Assembly: GCF_907164915.1 (NCBI RefSeq)
Contig: NC_061863.1
Span: 11,223,882 to 11,287,881 of the forward strand
Direction of reading: 5' to 3'
Length of the DNA: 64,000 nt
Origin: Impatiens glandulifera
Taxonomy: Eukaryota > Streptophyta > Magnoliopsida > Ericales > Balsaminaceae
Shown: piece by piece, positions 61,440 through 64,000 of the stretch
Position numbering within the stretch: the stretch's first letter is position 1
Layout: the number at the start of each line of letters is the position of its first letter
Notes under the pieces: generated by a model
What the model was told of the DNA's origin: nothing
The model's database searches: none
Seen by the model: only the letters and a program-made list of their open reading frames with translations
Position numbers and translations under genes: made by a program

Positions 61440-61794
61440 TATATATATATAGAAAAATGATAGAGAGCTCGAGTTTAGACAGCGAATGATCCAGCGATGC
61501 CTACGTGTGTTGACAGGTAGAATATTCTCTCGCCTCTTATTAATTAGAGTATATTAAGGTAGAATGTTTAAACATATTTAAATAAAATATAATTATTAAC
61601 TAAGATGTATTTCCACGATATCGTTATGATCATTTAATGAGACTTGGCCGGAAAGTGTTCTTGCCTCTATCATTAGCTCGGGGTGGCCCCGAGAGCTGAA
61701 CCAAAGCCGGTCGTTTTGAGACCATTTGAAATTTAAAAATAAATAGTCTAAATAGTTCAAAATCGGTTGCATTTCAATATATATATATATATAT
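61440..61794. other. Mixed-composition patch of unknown nature
   Basis: Two GC-richer pieces (61465-61525 and 61600-61730) sit inside the AT-rich insertion. The minus strand of the second reads [20 protein letters not shown] and could be a fragment of a dispersed repeat. Not recognised. Confidence 0.3.
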
Positions 61795-62589
61795 ATGCTC
61801 CTCTTTAAGATCATCTAAGCATTGTTTAGGAATAAAAGAATTCATCCACTAAGTCAAGAAAGAAGCCACATTTGTAAGCTTCTTGACTTCCCTCTTTGTC
61901 ATTTCAATAAATATACCACATGCCTTTGCCTTTTCATTTCATAATGTTTATATACTTTAAATTTTTTGTGTTTGATTTTAATATTCTACACAATAACAAT
62001 GTAAATATGTAGAATAACAATAACATGTAAATAAAAAAAATAAAAATAAAAAACCAGAAAACAAGATTAACAATTATTTTGATCCATTTTTTTTAAAATC
62101 AAAATCGGCTAATGAATTAACCATTTGAAAGACCTTAGGTCAAAAACCTTAGATTTTGATTTAAATCTAGATCTTCTTGAGCCAAAAGCGATTAATAAGT
62201 CATTTGAACAAAATGGCTCAAGAAGATTAGTATTTAATGTTAGATCTATAGCCTTTGATTATAGCCTTTGATTGAAAACATTTCCAAGATTTTACACAAA
62301 AAATAAAAATAAAATCTGTCTTTATTAAATTTATTTGATTTTAATTTATATAAATGTTTATACATGTATTAATTAGTAACTTTTATGAAAAGTTTCATGT
62401 TAATTGATATCCATCTGGATCACCAAATAAATTGTTAGCTAAGTTTAGGTCGAAACCAGAAGAACAACATGTATGTTGCTGTAGTGACGATTAGGACTAG
62501 AGAAACTAGCCCTGAAGCGCATTGGAAGAGCCTTCAACCGAGAAATAATTTTCAAACGGGTGATTTGACGTAAAAAATTGAATAGGAGG

Positions 62590-64000
62590 CTCTTCCAGTG
62601 CGCTCCAGTACCTGTTTCTCGGTCGGAGACTATTCCAATGCGGTCCAGGACTAGTTTCTCCGGTCCTAAGCGTCGGTACAACAACTTACCTGCTTTCGAT
62701 TTTCGACCTAATCTTAGCTAACACCTAATATTACCTAACGATTTATTTGGTGATCCAAATGGATCCCAATTAATATGAAACTTTCCAGAACAATTACTAA
62801 TACAATAATACATGTATAAACAATTATATAAATTAAAATCTTGATTCTAACAAAAAAAAATTAAAATCAAATAAATTTAATAAAGACAGATTTTATTTTA
62901 TTTTTGTGTTAGATCTTGGAAATATTTTCAATAAAATGTTATAGATCTAACATTAAATCATAATTTTCTTGAGCCATATCATTCAAAACTTATTAATCGC
63001 TTTTGGCTCAGTAAGATCCAGATTTAAATCAAGATCTAAGGTTTTTACCTAAGTCTTTCAAATGGCTAATTCATGAGCCGATTTTGATTAAAAAAAGTTT
63101 AGAATCAAATATCCTAGTTTAATCTTGTTTTCTAGTTTTTTATTTTATTTATTTACTTGTTATTGTTATTCTACATATTTACATTGTTATTGTGCAATAC
63201 AAAAGAGTTTAAAGCATATAAACAATACTAAATGAAAATGGAAAGACACATGATATATATATTGAAAAGAAAAAGAGAAGTAAAAAAAGCTTACAAATGT
63301 GGCTTGCTTTCTTGATTTAGGTGATGAATTCATTTATTCCTAAACAAGTGACCAATAATTTGGTAGTTGCTTAGGAGATCTTTAAGAGGGGTGTGTATTT
63401 ATAGGAAACTCATGAGAAGGACCCAAGTACATTTAACATCCTAGATCGTTTGTCAAAGGATTTTTTTTTTTTTAATCTAAATGGCCAAGTCTTAAGGGAT
63501 GCCAAGTTTGTGAGATGCCAAATCTTAAGGGATACCTAATCTTCTTGAGGATGCCTTCAATACGTTCTCACGGCTTCTCCACATTATACCTACAAAATGC
63601 TAAACAAAAATTTTAAAAGAAATAATCTTACTTATTTCTAATATAAAGGAATAAAAAAATCTAACTAATTTAAAAAAAAAAAATTTTTTAATGGAAAAAG
63701 ACAAAGTTAAAAAAAGATAGAATTGTCTTATACACAAACAAATTTTATTTAATAAAAACTAATCTAATTAAACTAATTAACAAATTCAACAAAATATATT
63801 AGTTAATATGATTAAAAAAATATTTTTATGTTAAATCCTTATTATTTTTATTTGATCCTATGTTTAAGATGATTTAATTAATTAAAATCCTTTATATAAT
63901 AACTTATTTAATCAAAATTCAATTAATAAATTACTTATACAAAAATGTCAAAAACATCTTTAAACAGAAAAAAAAAATAAATTGTTTTCCTCTTTTAAAA
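62590..64000. repeat. Right arm of the large inverted repeat, running off the window
   Basis: Complement of the left arm, separated from it by about 45-50 bp. On the minus strand it has a TATA-like CCTATAAATACACACCCCTC at about 63385-63405, so the arms may be LTRs or promoters of one family in opposite orientation. A short repeat CTTAAGGGATRCC occurs twice at about 63490-63540. The right end lies outside the window. Confidence 0.8.

Larger units (their letters stand above)
59925..62540. repeat. Left arm of a large inverted repeat, interrupted by about 1.5 kb
   Basis: The parts at 59925-60255 and 61795-62540 are complementary, with divergence, to the right arm at 62590-64000. Matches include GAGTTTTGATTAAATAAGTT, GTTGAATTTGTTAATTAG, GAAGCCACATTTGTAAGCTT, TTAGATTTTGATTTAAATC, GATCACCAAATAAAT and GCGCATTGGAAGAGCC. 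The segment 60256-61794 has no partner in the right arm and is taken as a later insertion at TA-rich borders. Confidence 0.8.

Overview
The window is nuclear DNA of a flowering plant, almost certainly a eudicot. It is AT-rich, the genes have many GT-AG introns, and most of the space between genes is transposon debris. Four protein-coding genes and two tRNA genes can be supported; their exon structures were worked out by joining reading frames across splice sites.

Layout. (1) 1399-6153 (+): a seven-exon Rab7/RABG small GTPase. Its prenylated C-terminus is encoded by a tiny last exon, reached across a 2.87-kb intron that holds the 5' part of a Ty1/copia element. (2) About 8370-14890: a decayed long LTR-type repeat, into which a young 3,809-bp Ty3/gypsy chromovirus-like element (10081-13889, minus) has inserted. 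It has near-identical 343-bp LTRs, a 5-bp target duplication and a single open 1,059-codon frame with Gag, protease and integrase but almost no reverse transcriptase/RNase H. (3) 16353-17243: a non-autonomous hAT-like element with an 8-bp target duplication. (4) About 17690-21720: a broken L1-type LINE (minus). (5) 25070-28381 (-): an LRR receptor kinase of the RGF-receptor group, closest in remembered sequence to Arabidopsis RGI5 (At1g34110), with three short upstream ORFs. (6) About 28905-29960: a tandem repeat of roughly 190-235-bp units. (7) 34717-34798 and 36619-36700 (-): two identical tRNA-Ser(AGA) genes on a duplicated segment. (8) About 37980-38960: a second tandem repeat with embedded (TA)n. 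(9) 40462-41556: a long inverted-repeat Mutator-like foldback element ending at the leader of the next gene. (10) 42397-47569 (+): a mitochondrial-carrier-family protein of the S-adenosylmethionine carrier type. (11) 51872-57320 (+): a DHHC protein S-acyltransferase. (12) 57.3-64 kb: repeats only, including a second copy of the LTR-type family from (2) and a large inverted repeat that runs off the window end.

The four genes do not form a pathway. In Arabidopsis the RGI5 locus and a SAM carrier (SAMC2, At1g34065) lie close together on chromosome 1, so the RGI5-carrier pair here probably reflects conserved gene order. The most unusual object is the RT-less but otherwise open retroelement at 10081-13889.
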